A stretch of DNA of 64,000 nt from Paenibacillus polymyxa (GCF_018614975.1 NZ_JAGGNR010000020.1:1-64000); one strand, 5' to 3'. Counted from the first letter of the stretch, positions 43,618 to 52,016 are shown. Notes: a model not told the origin generated them from the sequence alone. Numbers and translations are program-made.

Positions 43618-44277
43618 ATGAGCGGAAATCAAACCAAAAAGGATGCCTCGACCAGTACCCGGAGAGCAATTATTAATCTGTTAAAAGAGCGCGGGGGAAT
43701 GGATGTTATGGCACTCTCCACTCAGTTTTCGTTATCTGGAATGGCTATTCGGCAACATCTGAATGCGCTAAAAGAAGAAGGATTGGTTACCACTGTGGAA
43801 GAGGCCCGTCCTATGGGTCGACCCACCAAGCTATGGATATTAACTTCCGCAGCTAATCGTTTTTTTCCAAGTGGATATTCGGATTTATCCGTCAGCCTTA
43901 TCAATTCGATGAAAGAAGCTTTTGGTACTGAAGGGCTGGACAAGCTGCTGGATGTTCGAAATAAAAATATGCAAGAACAATATCTTCAACATCTTGGCGA
44001 TTCATCAGGAGTCAGAGAGAGATTGGAGAAATTGGCCGAAATTCGCACCAATGAAGGTTATATGGCCGAGGTTAAGGAGCAGGGTGATGGCAGTCTCCTA
44101 TTCATTGAGAAGCATTGTCCGATCTGTGAAGCGGCCGCGGTATGTACCGGTTTATGCAAGAATGAGTTACATTTATTCAAAACAGTTCTAGGCGATAATG
44201 TTCATATTGAACGTGGAGAATACATTCTAGCCGGAGGAAGAAACTGCGTATACACCGTTAGGCAAACCTGCCGGTGA
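43618..44277 (+). CDS. SufR-like regulator with C-terminal cysteine cluster (COG2345-type)
   Basis: A 219-residue regulator. The N-terminal winged HTH is FSLSGMAIRQHLNALKEEGLV followed by GRPTKLWILT, as in SufR and related COG2345 proteins. The C-terminal domain carries HCPICEAAAVCTGLCKNEL (about 175-193) and a further Cys in NCVYTV. Four or five cysteines in this pattern bind an Fe-S cluster in SufR-type repressors, making it a candidate sensor of cluster status, redox or metal. It diverges from an operon containing two A-type-carrier-like genes, and two matching dyads lie in the 166-bp spacer. AGGAGG precedes the ATG. The last four residues (QTCR) seem to come from fusion to the VOC remnant. 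Confidence 0.85.
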   Translation: MSGNQTKKDASTSTRRAIINLLKERGGMDVMALSTQFSLSGMAIRQHLNALKEEGLVTTVEEARPMGRPTKLWILTSAANRFFPSGYSDLSVSLINSMKEAFGTEGLDKLLDVRNKNMQEQYLQHLGDSSGVRERLEKLAEIRTNEGYMAEVKEQGDGSLLFIEKHCPICEAAAVCTGLCKNELHLFKTVLGDNVHIERGEYILAGGRNCVYTVRQTCR

Positions 44278-44645
44278 AAGATGTTGTGAAATCCACTACC
44301 TTTTTCAATGAGATTGGATTCCATGGGGAGAATGTTGGCAACGAGAGAGCCCAGCTTGTCATAGGCTCAACAACGATTCTACTGTTTCTGGATGCAACGT
44401 TTGAGAAATTTACAGGTGCCAAAACGGCAGATACTTCCCATAGCGCAGAAGTGATATTTTCGATTGGTGCTGACAGCAGAGAAGAAGTGGATGTTTTTAT
44501 TGAAAAAGTCGAGTTAGCTGGAGGAACCATCTTTGGCAAGCCGGGTGAAATAGATGGCTGGATGTAAGGCGCGGGATTTGCCGACCTGGACGGTCACCGC
44601 TGGAACCTGCTATACATGGATGAGAGTAAAATGCCGAAACGGTAA
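44262..44645 (+). pseudogene. VOC (glyoxalase-like) gene with lost start and a nonsense codon
   Basis: The translation from 44262 reads ANLPVKDVVKSTTFFNEIGF, the usual start of VOC-family proteins minus the first few residues, but a TAG precedes it in frame. The frame then runs to IDGWM, meets TAA at 44565-44567, and continues with GAGFADLDGHRWNLLYMD, the normal family C-terminus. The stop stands where a Tyr codon (TAC/TAT) is expected. The 5' end overlaps the tail of the SufR-like regulator gene. Both lesions suggest a dead gene. A truncated 97-residue product from the GTG at 44274 is possible, but it would lack the last strand. Confidence 0.8.
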
Positions 44646-44674
44646 TGTATAACGCCTATCACTACGTCCGCCTC

Positions 44675-45865
44675 TTATCCTTCAACTTTTGAACCCTCGA
44701 ATCGGCCAGTCATGGAGATTCTGAAGTAATTCGTTACGATACTAAAGATAAGGAATACGATTCCTCCAACTACAATATATTGTGTACTTATTCCAGTTAC
44801 GATTAGTCCACATACACTAGCACCAAGTGTTGTTCCCAGGTTGGATGAGGTTAGAAAGATCCCATTCGACAATTCGGGTGCCTCTGGTGCTGCCGATACC
44901 ACCCAATATTGAGTGATGTTGCCGCCTATGCCTCCTATGATCCCCCAAATGAAAATAAGGATGGCTGTTGGCACATTGAATTGTCCGAAGGTGAACAACA
45001 AGATGTATACTGTTATTAATGCAATGGGGTACATCTTGATCGTTCTTAAAGGGAAATTAGCGAGCAGTTTCCCTGCTATCATGTTCCCAACCATATTGGC
45101 CAAGCCATATAGAAATAACAACACACTGACGGTGTTCCAGTCATATCTTGTCACGGTTTTCAGAAACTCAGCAAGGTAACTATAGACCCCAAATACAGCT
45201 CCGTTCATGAAAATCACGCCAGCAATGGATAGCCACATCACGGATCTTCTCAATACATACAGATGATTACCCATAGAGAGTTTTTTCGTAGCTGGCATTG
45301 AGGGCACAAAAAGAAGTGTTGCTACAAATGCGACGATCGTTACGGCGGCAAAGAACAACATCGCATAGAACAACGATGTGCTGGTGGCAATCAAGCTCGA
45401 AAGGGGTACTCCAAGTACCATGCCTGCCGACACGCCTACAAATACTTTAGCCACTGCCTTCGGCGCTTCTTCCTTGGGTACTGACGCCGCTGCGACCGTA
45501 AATGCCAATGAGCAATAGACAGGATGGAAAAAAGCTGGAACGACACGTGCAATGACCAATACCGTAAAGTCTGATGTGATGGCGGAGACCAGGCTGCCCA
45601 CAATAAAAATGCCAAGCACGAACAACATAACATGTTTGCGATTCATGCCCGAAAATAATAAGGGTAAAATGGGGCCAGATACAGCAACCGCAAGCGCAAA
45701 AAGACTCACAATCAAACCAGCGGTTGAGATACTGACCTCGTAATGTTCTGCAATCAAAGGCAAGATTCCGATTACGCCCATCTCCGTATTTAAAATACTG
45801 AATACACCAAAGGTCAGTATAAAGACAAGCAGGTGGTTTCGTTTAGTTGTCATATGCCAAATCAT
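44675..45865 (-). CDS. MFS exporter, DHA1 family (AraJ-like)
   Basis: A 396-residue transporter with twelve helices. LFSGMNRKHVMLFVLGIFI is a motif-A-like segment, and the TM5 region GVSAGMVLGVPLSSLIA matches AraJ/YdhP-type exporters, whose natural substrates are mostly unknown. It diverges from a LysR regulator with a classic LysR dyad in the 148-bp spacer, so it is very likely that regulator's target. Two ATG codons four apart are possible starts; a purine-rich GGAAGGG lies just before the first. Convergent with the VOC remnant; no terminator was seen between them. Confidence 0.88.
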   Translation of the reverse strand: MIWHMTTKRNHLLVFILTFGVFSILNTEMGVIGILPLIAEHYEVSISTAGLIVSLFALAVAVSGPILPLLFSGMNRKHVMLFVLGIFIVGSLVSAITSDFTVLVIARVVPAFFHPVYCSLAFTVAAASVPKEEAPKAVAKVFVGVSAGMVLGVPLSSLIATSTSLFYAMLFFAAVTIVAFVATLLFVPSMPATKKLSMGNHLYVLRRSVMWLSIAGVIFMNGAVFGVYSYLAEFLKTVTRYDWNTVSVLLFLYGLANMVGNMIAGKLLANFPLRTIKMYPIALITVYILLFTFGQFNVPTAILIFIWGIIGGIGGNITQYWVVSAAPEAPELSNGIFLTSSNLGTTLGASVCGLIVTGISTQYIVVGGIVFLIFSIVTNYFRISMTGRFEGSKVEG

Positions 45866-45934
45866 TCCCTTCCGTTTCTTCTCTTGTTGTCTCGCTCTTT
45901 AGTTTAGCGTTTGTACACCATATAGCAAATACTC

Positions 45935-45953
45935 ATATCTTATAACAAGATAT
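45935..45953. promoter_or_regulatory. LysR-type operator (T-N11-A)
   Basis: ATATCTT-ATAAC-AAGATAT is a perfect 7-bp-arm dyad containing ATC-N9-GAT, the standard LysR recognition form. It lies 61 bp before the lysR start and 70 bp before the exporter start. Confidence 0.75.
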
Positions 45954-46013
45954 GCTTTAAAGGCATTTCTGTAAGGTTTATTGTAGAATATAAGGGATAA
46001 AGGAGGAGTTACG

Positions 46014-46901
46014 ATGGAGTTTAGAGTATTGCGTTATTTTCTTACGGTCGCCAGAGAAGGAAGCATTACACGCGCTGCTGATTTCTTGCATGTTACGCAA
46101 CCAACGTTGTCAAGACAATTGAAAGACCTTGAACAAGAGTTGGGAAAGAAATTATTTATTCGCAGTAGTTACAGTATTATTCTCACAGATGAAGGTATGC
46201 TTTTAAGAAATAGAGCTGAAGAAATTGTGGGTATGGTCGATAAATTAGAGGCAGAATTTCAATCCATGGAAGAAACCATAAGTGGTGATATTTATATTGG
46301 CGGTGGAGAAACGGAAGCCATGAAACAGATTGCAAGAGTGGCAAAAGATGTGCAGAACAAATATCCCAATATACGCTATCACCTATACAGCGGTAATGAA
46401 GATGATGTAACTGAGCGGCTTGACAAGGGACTTCTTGACTTCGGTATTCTAATCCAGCCAGCGGATGTCTCCAAATATAACTATGTTAATTTCTCTGACA
46501 AGGATGTTTGGGGAGTGGTTATGAGAAAAGAAAGTCCACTTGCCTCCAAAGATGCGATTCAATCAACAGACTTATTACATGTTCCACTGATCTGTTCACG
46601 ACAGTCGATGAAGCAGACATTTTCGAAAAATGAGTTTGCGGATTGGTTTGGTGAAGATTTTGACAAATTAAACGTGGTTACTACATACAATCTTGCATAC
46701 AATGCTGCCATTATGGTTGAAGAAGGCATTGGTTATGCATTAACACTTGATAAAATAGTGAATACGTCTAGTGAAAGTGACCTTTGTTTCAGACCTCTGG
46801 AGCCACGACTCGAATCTGGGTTAAATATCGTTTGGAAAAAACATCAGGTCTTTTCGACTGCTGCGGATTTGTTTTTAAAAGAAATTCAGGCAAAATTTTA
46901 G
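46014..46901 (+). CDS. LysR-family transcriptional regulator
   Basis: A 295-residue regulator with the LysR HTH at the N-terminus (MEFRVLRYFLTVAREGSITRAADFLHVTQPTLSRQLKDLEQELG) and a periplasmic-binding-like effector domain from about 90. AGGAGG stands 7 bp before the ATG. It is divergent from the AraJ-like exporter, with the operator between them, so it probably activates that pump upon binding a substrate-like ligand and represses itself. Confidence 0.94.
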   Translation: MEFRVLRYFLTVAREGSITRAADFLHVTQPTLSRQLKDLEQELGKKLFIRSSYSIILTDEGMLLRNRAEEIVGMVDKLEAEFQSMEETISGDIYIGGGETEAMKQIARVAKDVQNKYPNIRYHLYSGNEDDVTERLDKGLLDFGILIQPADVSKYNYVNFSDKDVWGVVMRKESPLASKDAIQSTDLLHVPLICSRQSMKQTFSKNEFADWFGEDFDKLNVVTTYNLAYNAAIMVEEGIGYALTLDKIVNTSSESDLCFRPLEPRLESGLNIVWKKHQVFSTAADLFLKEIQAKF

Positions 46902-46932
46902 ACTGATAAAGGGATTAACGTGAGTACAAGCA

Positions 46933-46970
46933 GAAACCCACCGGGGTTTATTCCTCGGTGGGTTTCTTTA
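46933..46970. terminator. Bidirectional terminator between lysR and tetR genes
   Basis: GAAACCCACCG (46933-46943) pairs perfectly with CGGTGGGTTTC (46956-46966), followed by TTTATC on the plus strand. The hairpin overlaps the last codons of the tetR gene. Confidence 0.85.
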
Positions 46971-47631
46971 TCACTTGTTCGATCCCGAGCAAAATAAGCT
47001 TCAAGCCGAACTCGAAAGCTCCGTCGGTTCCCATCACCTCAAACATACCGCTCTTATACATCCTGCTGAAAAGTCCAGCTTCCTTCTCACTCATAGAATC
47101 CAGAAGGTGGATCATCTCTTCACCCTGAAGTGCTTCCTGGTCCTTAAGAACAGCAGATATATTGCGCTGATGCTGATAATCGTCCAGTACGAAATAGAAT
47201 ACATAGTTGACCAGTGTAAGAACGGCCTGTAATTTCTGCTCTTGCTCTAGTGGTGTTGATTCCATGCAGAGCAACATGCGGTTGGTGAAGCGGATCATGT
47301 CCGGTTCATGGGGCAGCGTCATCATCATGAGCTGTGTGGAGCACGGGTATCGGCTGAGCACATTACGTACCGTCACCGCAAGCCCCTCCATCTGCTCCTT
47401 CCAGTCCCCTTCAGTGTGAAACTCATCCAGAATAATTTTCGATATCTGGTTGGCCAGACGCTGGTAGAGTGTCTGCTTGCTCTTGAAGTACCAGTATAGA
47501 GATGGAGCCTGAATCCCCAGCTTGTCTGCCAAGCGTCTCATGCTGAATTTCTCGATGCCCTCTTCTCCAAGAAGTTCCCACGAAATTTCCAAGATCTTAT
47601 CTTCCGAAATCTGAGGTTGTTGTTTTTTCAT
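46948..47631 (-). CDS. TetR/AcrR-family repressor
   Basis: A 227-residue repressor. The HTH is SMRRLADKLGIQAPSLYWYFKSKQTLYQRLA (about 30-60), the pattern of the TetR-proper subgroup. The C-terminal part (about 80-220) is a TetR_C-type ligand domain. It diverges from a MATE pump; three related operator-like sequences lie in the 127-bp spacer, one of them a perfect dyad. The ligand is probably a drug that the MATE pump removes. The last codons lie inside a terminator hairpin. Confidence 0.92.
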   Translation of the reverse strand: MKKQQPQISEDKILEISWELLGEEGIEKFSMRRLADKLGIQAPSLYWYFKSKQTLYQRLANQISKIILDEFHTEGDWKEQMEGLAVTVRNVLSRYPCSTQLMMMTLPHEPDMIRFTNRMLLCMESTPLEQEQKLQAVLTLVNYVFYFVLDDYQHQRNISAVLKDQEALQGEEMIHLLDSMSEKEAGLFSRMYKSGMFEVMGTDGAFEFGLKLILLGIEQVIKKPTEE

Positions 47632-47647
47632 CGGTATCCGCCCTTTT

Positions 47648-47733
47648 ATCTAACAGTGTAAGTTTATGCTTTACAGGTCCATAAGTTCATGATAACATCT
47701 AACACTGTAAGGTTCAATCTAACGGTGTTAGAT
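47648..47733. promoter_or_regulatory. Three-copy TetR operator array
   Basis: Three related copies begin ATCTAAC: ATCTAACAGTGTAAG (47648-47662), ATCTAACACTGTAAG (47697-47711) and the perfect dyad ATCTAAC-GGT-GTTAGAT (47717-47733). Copies 2 and 3 start 20 bp apart, about two helical turns, on the same DNA face. Confidence 0.75.
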
Positions 47734-47758
47734 TAGATCAATATTAACGAAGAAAGTA

Positions 47759-49120
47759 GTGACCCACATGGATGCAGAAAACCTCCATTACTTTGAAAAA
47801 GCACCAATCGCCAAAGCCGTAGCTCACTTTGCTGTCCCAATGATGCTAGGCACGTCAATGAGTGTTATTTACTCCATCTTGAATGCCTATTTCCTTGGCA
47901 CACTGGGTAATACGGCAATGTTAACCGCACTCGCATTAACTTTACCTTTATTCGCGGTTATCATGGCTCTTGGTAATTTAATTGGTATAGGTAGCGGTAC
48001 ATTCATCTCTCGTTTGCTGGGAGAGAAAAAAGTAGATGATCTGAAGCATGTATCTTCATTTGCCTTTTACAGTAGTTTAGTTCTCGGGATTATTGTGATG
48101 GCCGTTGGGCTCCCGCTGATCGAACCAATCGTTCATGGGCTGGGGGCAACGCCAGAGTCCTTTGGATTCACGAAAGAGTATGTCACGATTATGCTTATGG
48201 GTTCACCCTTCGTCATCTTATTCTTCACGCTGGAGAATATCGTGCGCTCAGAAGGTTCAGCAATCACCTCAATGACCGGTATGATTCTCAGTGTTGTTAT
48301 AAATATTGTTCTTGATGCACTATTCATTTTTGTCTTCCATTGGGGCGTGAGTAGCGTTGCATCTGCTACCGTCATCTCCAACTTGGTTGCGAGTGCATTT
48401 TACGCTTACCATATGAGTTATAAGAGTCAATTCTTAACCGTCTCCCTAAAATGGTTCAAAGTGACGAAGGACATCCTGAGCAATGTGTTCAAAATCGGTG
48501 TTCCCGTCTTTGTTATGAGTGTCTTCTTGGGTGCAATGTCGCTTATTCTTAACCTTTTTCTTGTTGAATATGGGGATCAGGCCGTTGCGGGGTATGGAAT
48601 CTCATCACGTTTATTGCAATTTCCTGAATTTATTCTGATGGGCTTGTGCGAGGGAGTTGTGCCGTTGATTGCCTTCTCATTCACAGCGAACAAATTACGC
48701 ATGAAACAAACCATTGGATTCACGATCAAAGCTATTTTGGGCTTAGCCGTCCTGTTCGGTGTTATCGTTTATCTGATCTCTGACCACTTGATTGGTTTAT
48801 TTACGACTGACCCGCAATTAATTGAAATGGGTAGCTACATTCTTCATGTAACCTTCTTATCCTTGTTTATTACAGGAATGACTTCTTTGTTTATGGGGAT
48901 CTTCCAAGCAACAGCTCAAGGAACCCCCGCGTTTGTTATGTCCATAATTCAAGGAGTTACGCTAATTCCTGTTTTGTATATCGCTAATCAAATGAATGGC
49001 TTTCATGGAGTGATCTGGTCGCTCGTTATTGCGGATGCCGTGGCGTTTCTTGTTGGGGCCATCATGTTATATGTTTTGCGGACCAAATTGCAGCCGGATC
49101 TGGAACATTTGGTACAGTAG
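47759..49120 (+). CDS. MATE-family multidrug efflux transporter
   Basis: A 453-residue twelve-helix exporter of the MATE/NorM-DinF superfamily. Signatures are FAVPMMLGTSMSVIYSILNAYFLG at the N-terminus, GIGSGTFISRLLGEKK after the second pair of helices, and the mirror-image second half with LLQFPEFILMGLCEGVVPLIAF. It exports cationic drugs using a proton or sodium gradient. The start is GTG at 47759 or ATG at 47768; neither has a strong ribosome site. It is controlled by the divergent TetR through the operator array. Confidence 0.93.
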   Translation: MTHMDAENLHYFEKAPIAKAVAHFAVPMMLGTSMSVIYSILNAYFLGTLGNTAMLTALALTLPLFAVIMALGNLIGIGSGTFISRLLGEKKVDDLKHVSSFAFYSSLVLGIIVMAVGLPLIEPIVHGLGATPESFGFTKEYVTIMLMGSPFVILFFTLENIVRSEGSAITSMTGMILSVVINIVLDALFIFVFHWGVSSVASATVISNLVASAFYAYHMSYKSQFLTVSLKWFKVTKDILSNVFKIGVPVFVMSVFLGAMSLILNLFLVEYGDQAVAGYGISSRLLQFPEFILMGLCEGVVPLIAFSFTANKLRMKQTIGFTIKAILGLAVLFGVIVYLISDHLIGLFTTDPQLIEMGSYILHVTFLSLFITGMTSLFMGIFQATAQGTPAFVMSIIQGVTLIPVLYIANQMNGFHGVIWSLVIADAVAFLVGAIMLYVLRTKLQPDLEHLVQ

Positions 49121-49139
49121 TTAACCAAAAAAAACGAAA

Positions 49140-49177
49140 GAAGGCAGGATAAGGGTATCCCCCTCAATCCTGCCTTC
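49140..49177. terminator. Bidirectional terminator between MATE and hydrolase genes
   Basis: GAAGGCAGGAT (49140-49150) pairs perfectly with ATCCTGCCTTC (49167-49177). The minus-strand side is followed by TTTCGTTTTTTTT, so it is stronger for the hydrolase gene. Confidence 0.9.
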
Positions 49178-49213
49178 AATTATTACAACACTTCAGTTCA
49201 ATGATCAATCATC

Positions 49214-50197
49214 CTATTGAATTTGTTTCATGTAAGATTTGAATTCCTCGGCAATTTCTTTGTATTTCGTATGATGCAGGTAATGTGAACCTTCCATCGG
49301 GATCATTTTGCCCTGTGCGGATTGTTTGACTTGTTCTTCATGTAACGGAATCCACTGCGGGTTTTTCTCGTTATTGGATTGAACAAAGAGAAGCACTGGC
49401 AGATCACTAGGATAAGTGAGTTTTTCTCCATTTTTGAAATTGGAACCCAGGTGTTTAAGCTCATTTACTAATGTCGGATTGGTCGAGACTTGATTAGAAA
49501 TCAACTTCATCTGTTCTTTGGTATGTTCATCATAGGCAAGTGATGCATATGAATCACCACTTACTTTATTGAGTACTCTCATTAAGCCTGATTTTTGAAG
49601 GAATTTCATTAAGTTCAAAGGTAATTTAACATCCATGCCGGGTTGATTCGGAACACTGCTATCGATCCCGACAAAAGCAGAGACTTCATCCGGATACGTG
49701 TTCACATAAGTCGCCGCGTACAGTCCCGTGATGGAATGCCCCATCAGAATATAACGATCTATACCGAGCTGCTGTACAGCTTCATGAATTTCACTAACAA
49801 TATTCTCGGTGGTTCTCTCCGTTTCGGTTTGGTCGCTTAACCCATAACCGAAAGGCTCAATCGCCACAACTTTGTAATCAGGCGTCAATTCATCGATTAA
49901 CAATTTGAAATCAAGTACTGGTGACGGTGTTCCTTGTCCGGGAAGTAGCACGATGGTTTGTTCTCCGCTTCCTTGAATGGACACATTCATATTCTTCCCA
50001 TCGACATTAACATACTGGCCGTACGATTCAATTTTCTTTTTCTCGGCCCCATTACTTATCGTATGAACGACAAACGTAATGCCCATGAACAGCACCAGCG
50101 CGCCGACAATACCACCTATTATTTTTAACCATAAGTTCCGTTTTTTACGGCCCTTAGTCCCCGTTGTTGTTGTATCCACTGTTTCTGCCACATCCAT
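49214..50197 (-). CDS. Membrane-anchored alpha/beta hydrolase
   Basis: A 327-residue hydrolase with a basic N-terminus and one helix at about 24-46 (IIGGIVGALVLFMGITFVV), acting as an uncleaved anchor with the catalytic domain outside. The fold signatures are the oxyanion region LLPGQGTPSPVLDF, the nucleophile elbow GHSITG, and a C-terminal His in EGSHYLHH. The substrate is unknown; relatives include esterases and proline iminopeptidase-like enzymes. It is a single-gene unit. AGGAG is close to the ATG. Confidence 0.87.
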   Translation of the reverse strand: MDVAETVDTTTTGTKGRKKRNLWLKIIGGIVGALVLFMGITFVVHTISNGAEKKKIESYGQYVNVDGKNMNVSIQGSGEQTIVLLPGQGTPSPVLDFKLLIDELTPDYKVVAIEPFGYGLSDQTETERTTENIVSEIHEAVQQLGIDRYILMGHSITGLYAATYVNTYPDEVSAFVGIDSSVPNQPGMDVKLPLNLMKFLQKSGLMRVLNKVSGDSYASLAYDEHTKEQMKLISNQVSTNPTLVNELKHLGSNFKNGEKLTYPSDLPVLLFVQSNNEKNPQWIPLHEEQVKQSAQGKMIPMEGSHYLHHTKYKEIAEEFKSYMKQIQ

Positions 50198-50302
50198 CTT
50201 CTCCTGTCTTTATATCTGTAGTGCCGCTCTTACGACATAGGTCTAGTGTAACCATGCAAGATGTACCCTTCGTGACGGGAATATGAACGGAGTATGAACT
50301 AC

Positions 50303-50337
50303 AAAAAAAAGAGAGCTGCTTGTTGAGAGCAGTTCTC
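50303..50337 (-). terminator. Rho-independent terminator after the purine permease gene
   Basis: On the minus strand GAGAACTGCTCTCAACAAGC folds with the following AGCTCTC, and eight T follow. It lies 19 bp past the stop codon. Confidence 0.92.
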
Positions 50338-50355
50338 CATAGGATTAGACCATTT

Positions 50356-51654
50356 TTAGTGGTCCAGGAACACAAGCTGAATGAAAAACAATACTGCAAA
50401 AATGTAGAAGATTGGATGAACATCTTTACCTTTTCCACGAAGCAGCTTGAGTACCGGATAAAAGATGAAACCTACGCCGATGCCTGTCGCAATACTATGC
50501 GTCAATGGAGTAAGGATGATAATCAGGAAGGCAGGAAATGCTTCTTCGAGATCATCCCATTTGATTTTGCTGATAACGTTAATCATAAAGTATCCAACAA
50601 TAATCAGTGCCGGAGAAGTGATCGCCGGAATGCTTGAAATTACACTTACGATCGGTGTGAAAAACAAGGTCAGCGCAAGCAGCACACTTACCGTTACCCC
50701 TGTCAGTCCCGTTCTTCCGCCTGCAGCCACCCCTGTGCTGGACTCGATGTAAGCCGATGTTGGACTTGTTCCGAGCAAAGCGCCACTGGTTGTTCCTACG
50801 GCATCTGCCAATAGTGCTCCGCGCGAGCGTGGGAATTTCCCATCCTTCAGCAATCCTGCTTGTTCAGCAACACCGAGCATCGTGCCCGTCGTATCAAACA
50901 GCGTGATCAGCAGGAATGTAAATATGATCGTATATAAACCATTCGAGAATACACCTGCCAAATCCAGTTGTAAAGCCGTTGAAGCGAGGCCTTGCGGCAT
51001 GGATACAATCGATTCCGGCATTTGGAATAGTCCCATGATCCAGGCAAGTATCGCTGTTACCACCATTCCGATGAACAGGTAACCCTTCACATTATAAGCC
51101 ATCAGCACAACGGTGATAATCAATCCGATAATGGTCAGATAAGCCATTGGCTCAGCCAAGTTTCCGATCGTAATCAAATTCGATTCTGAATCGGCAATAA
51201 TCCCGGCATTTTGCAAACCTACCGTTGTAATAAACAATCCGATCCCTGCGGTTATGGCATGTTTCAAGCTTGCAGGAATTGCATCAAGCAACATGTAACG
51301 GAATGAAGTCAGTGATAAAATGATAAACAAAATCCCTGCTATAAATACGGCTCCCAGTGCAACCTGCCAAGACACGCCATATCCTCCAACTACGCTATAG
51401 GCAAAGAATGCATTCAGGCCCATACCCGGCGCGATGACGATTGGATAATTGGACCATATTCCCATAATCAGAGTTCCCACAATACTTGCCAGTACCGTTG
51501 CTATGAATACTCCGTTAAAGTCCATGCCTGTGCTGCTGAGTATTCCTGGGTTTACGATAACTATGTATACCATTGTGAAGAATGTTGTAACCCCTGCGAT
51601 AATTTCTGTGGGGATGGTCGTGCCTCGTTCTTTAAGTTTGAACCATTTGTCCAT
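50356..51654 (-). CDS. Purine permease, NCS2 family (PbuG/PbuO/AzgA type)
   Basis: A 432-residue proton-coupled nucleobase importer of the AzgA-like NCS2 group, with about fourteen helices. Signatures are FFTMVYIVIVNPGILSSTGMD at TM1, IAPGMGLNAFFAYSVV, LFDTTGTMLGVAEQAGLL, and the substrate-site stretch GALLGTSPTSAYIESSTGVAAGGRTGLTG. It imports adenine, guanine or hypoxanthine; which one cannot be told. The ATG at 51654 has GGAGG 11 bp upstream. A consensus promoter and a 180-nt structured leader precede it, suggesting RNA-level control, but the leader does not match the purine riboswitch core. Confidence 0.93.
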   Translation of the reverse strand: MDKWFKLKERGTTIPTEIIAGVTTFFTMVYIVIVNPGILSSTGMDFNGVFIATVLASIVGTLIMGIWSNYPIVIAPGMGLNAFFAYSVVGGYGVSWQVALGAVFIAGILFIILSLTSFRYMLLDAIPASLKHAITAGIGLFITTVGLQNAGIIADSESNLITIGNLAEPMAYLTIIGLIITVVLMAYNVKGYLFIGMVVTAILAWIMGLFQMPESIVSMPQGLASTALQLDLAGVFSNGLYTIIFTFLLITLFDTTGTMLGVAEQAGLLKDGKFPRSRGALLADAVGTTSGALLGTSPTSAYIESSTGVAAGGRTGLTGVTVSVLLALTLFFTPIVSVISSIPAITSPALIIVGYFMINVISKIKWDDLEEAFPAFLIIILTPLTHSIATGIGVGFIFYPVLKLLRGKGKDVHPIFYIFAVLFFIQLVFLDH

Positions 51655-51701
51655 GGTAAAGCCAGCCTCCAACCTTCAAATTATACTCCAAAGCTAAAAA
51701 C

Positions 51702-51764
51702 AAAAAATCCTAATCTTCATATAGGATTGTAATATTGTCGCTCCTATATTCGTTGTTAGGATTT
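51702..51764 (-). promoter_or_regulatory. Structured leader ending in a terminator-like hairpin
   Basis: On the minus strand the outer stem AAATCCTAA (51756-51764) pairs with TTAGGATTT (51705-51713), and the inner stem ATATAGGA (51742-51749) pairs with TCCTATAT (51719-51726). TTTTTTG follows the outer stem, as in an intrinsic terminator. It lies inside the leader of the purine permease transcript, 48 nt before the start codon, so it is probably an attenuator. In the rest of the 51655-52016 stretch I see only the promoter, a possible 12-codon leader frame and the hairpin at 51983. Confidence 0.65.
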
Positions 51765-51838
51765 AAAGATTCAACAGCTAAGTTCTAAACTAAACATAAA
51801 GATACTCATATCTGTTTTCAACCTGAAATCCATTTCGT

Positions 51839-51867
51839 ATTCTAATTAAAATTACATGCAATGTCAA
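51839..51867 (-). promoter_or_regulatory. Sigma-A-type promoter of the purine permease gene
   Basis: TTGACA (51862-51867) and TAGAAT (51839-51844) on the minus strand are separated by exactly 17 bp. Transcription would start near 51832, giving a leader of about 180 nt. Confidence 0.8.
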
Positions 51868-51982
51868 TGAATTAACGATTTGTTCACAGTTATTCACGAA
51901 CAATACAGACAATATATCTTGTGTTCATTCGTATTAATAATAGAGTATGTACGTATTGCTCAATGTTGCAATATATGAAGAA

Positions 51983-52011
51983 AGACTGCCAGCAATGTTC
52001 ACTGACAGTCT
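51983..52011 (-). terminator. Terminator after the 42-residue protein gene
   Basis: AGACTG (51983-51988) and CAGTCT (52006-52011) pair, with an inner CAG/CTG. The T run is weak (TTTCTT). It is 6 bp past the stop codon of the small gene. Confidence 0.6.
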
Positions 52012-52016
52012 CTTGC

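Noticed and set aside
51655-51838. Guanine/adenine riboswitch before the purine permease
   Set aside because: The conserved three-way-junction core and loop sequences could not be found on either strand.
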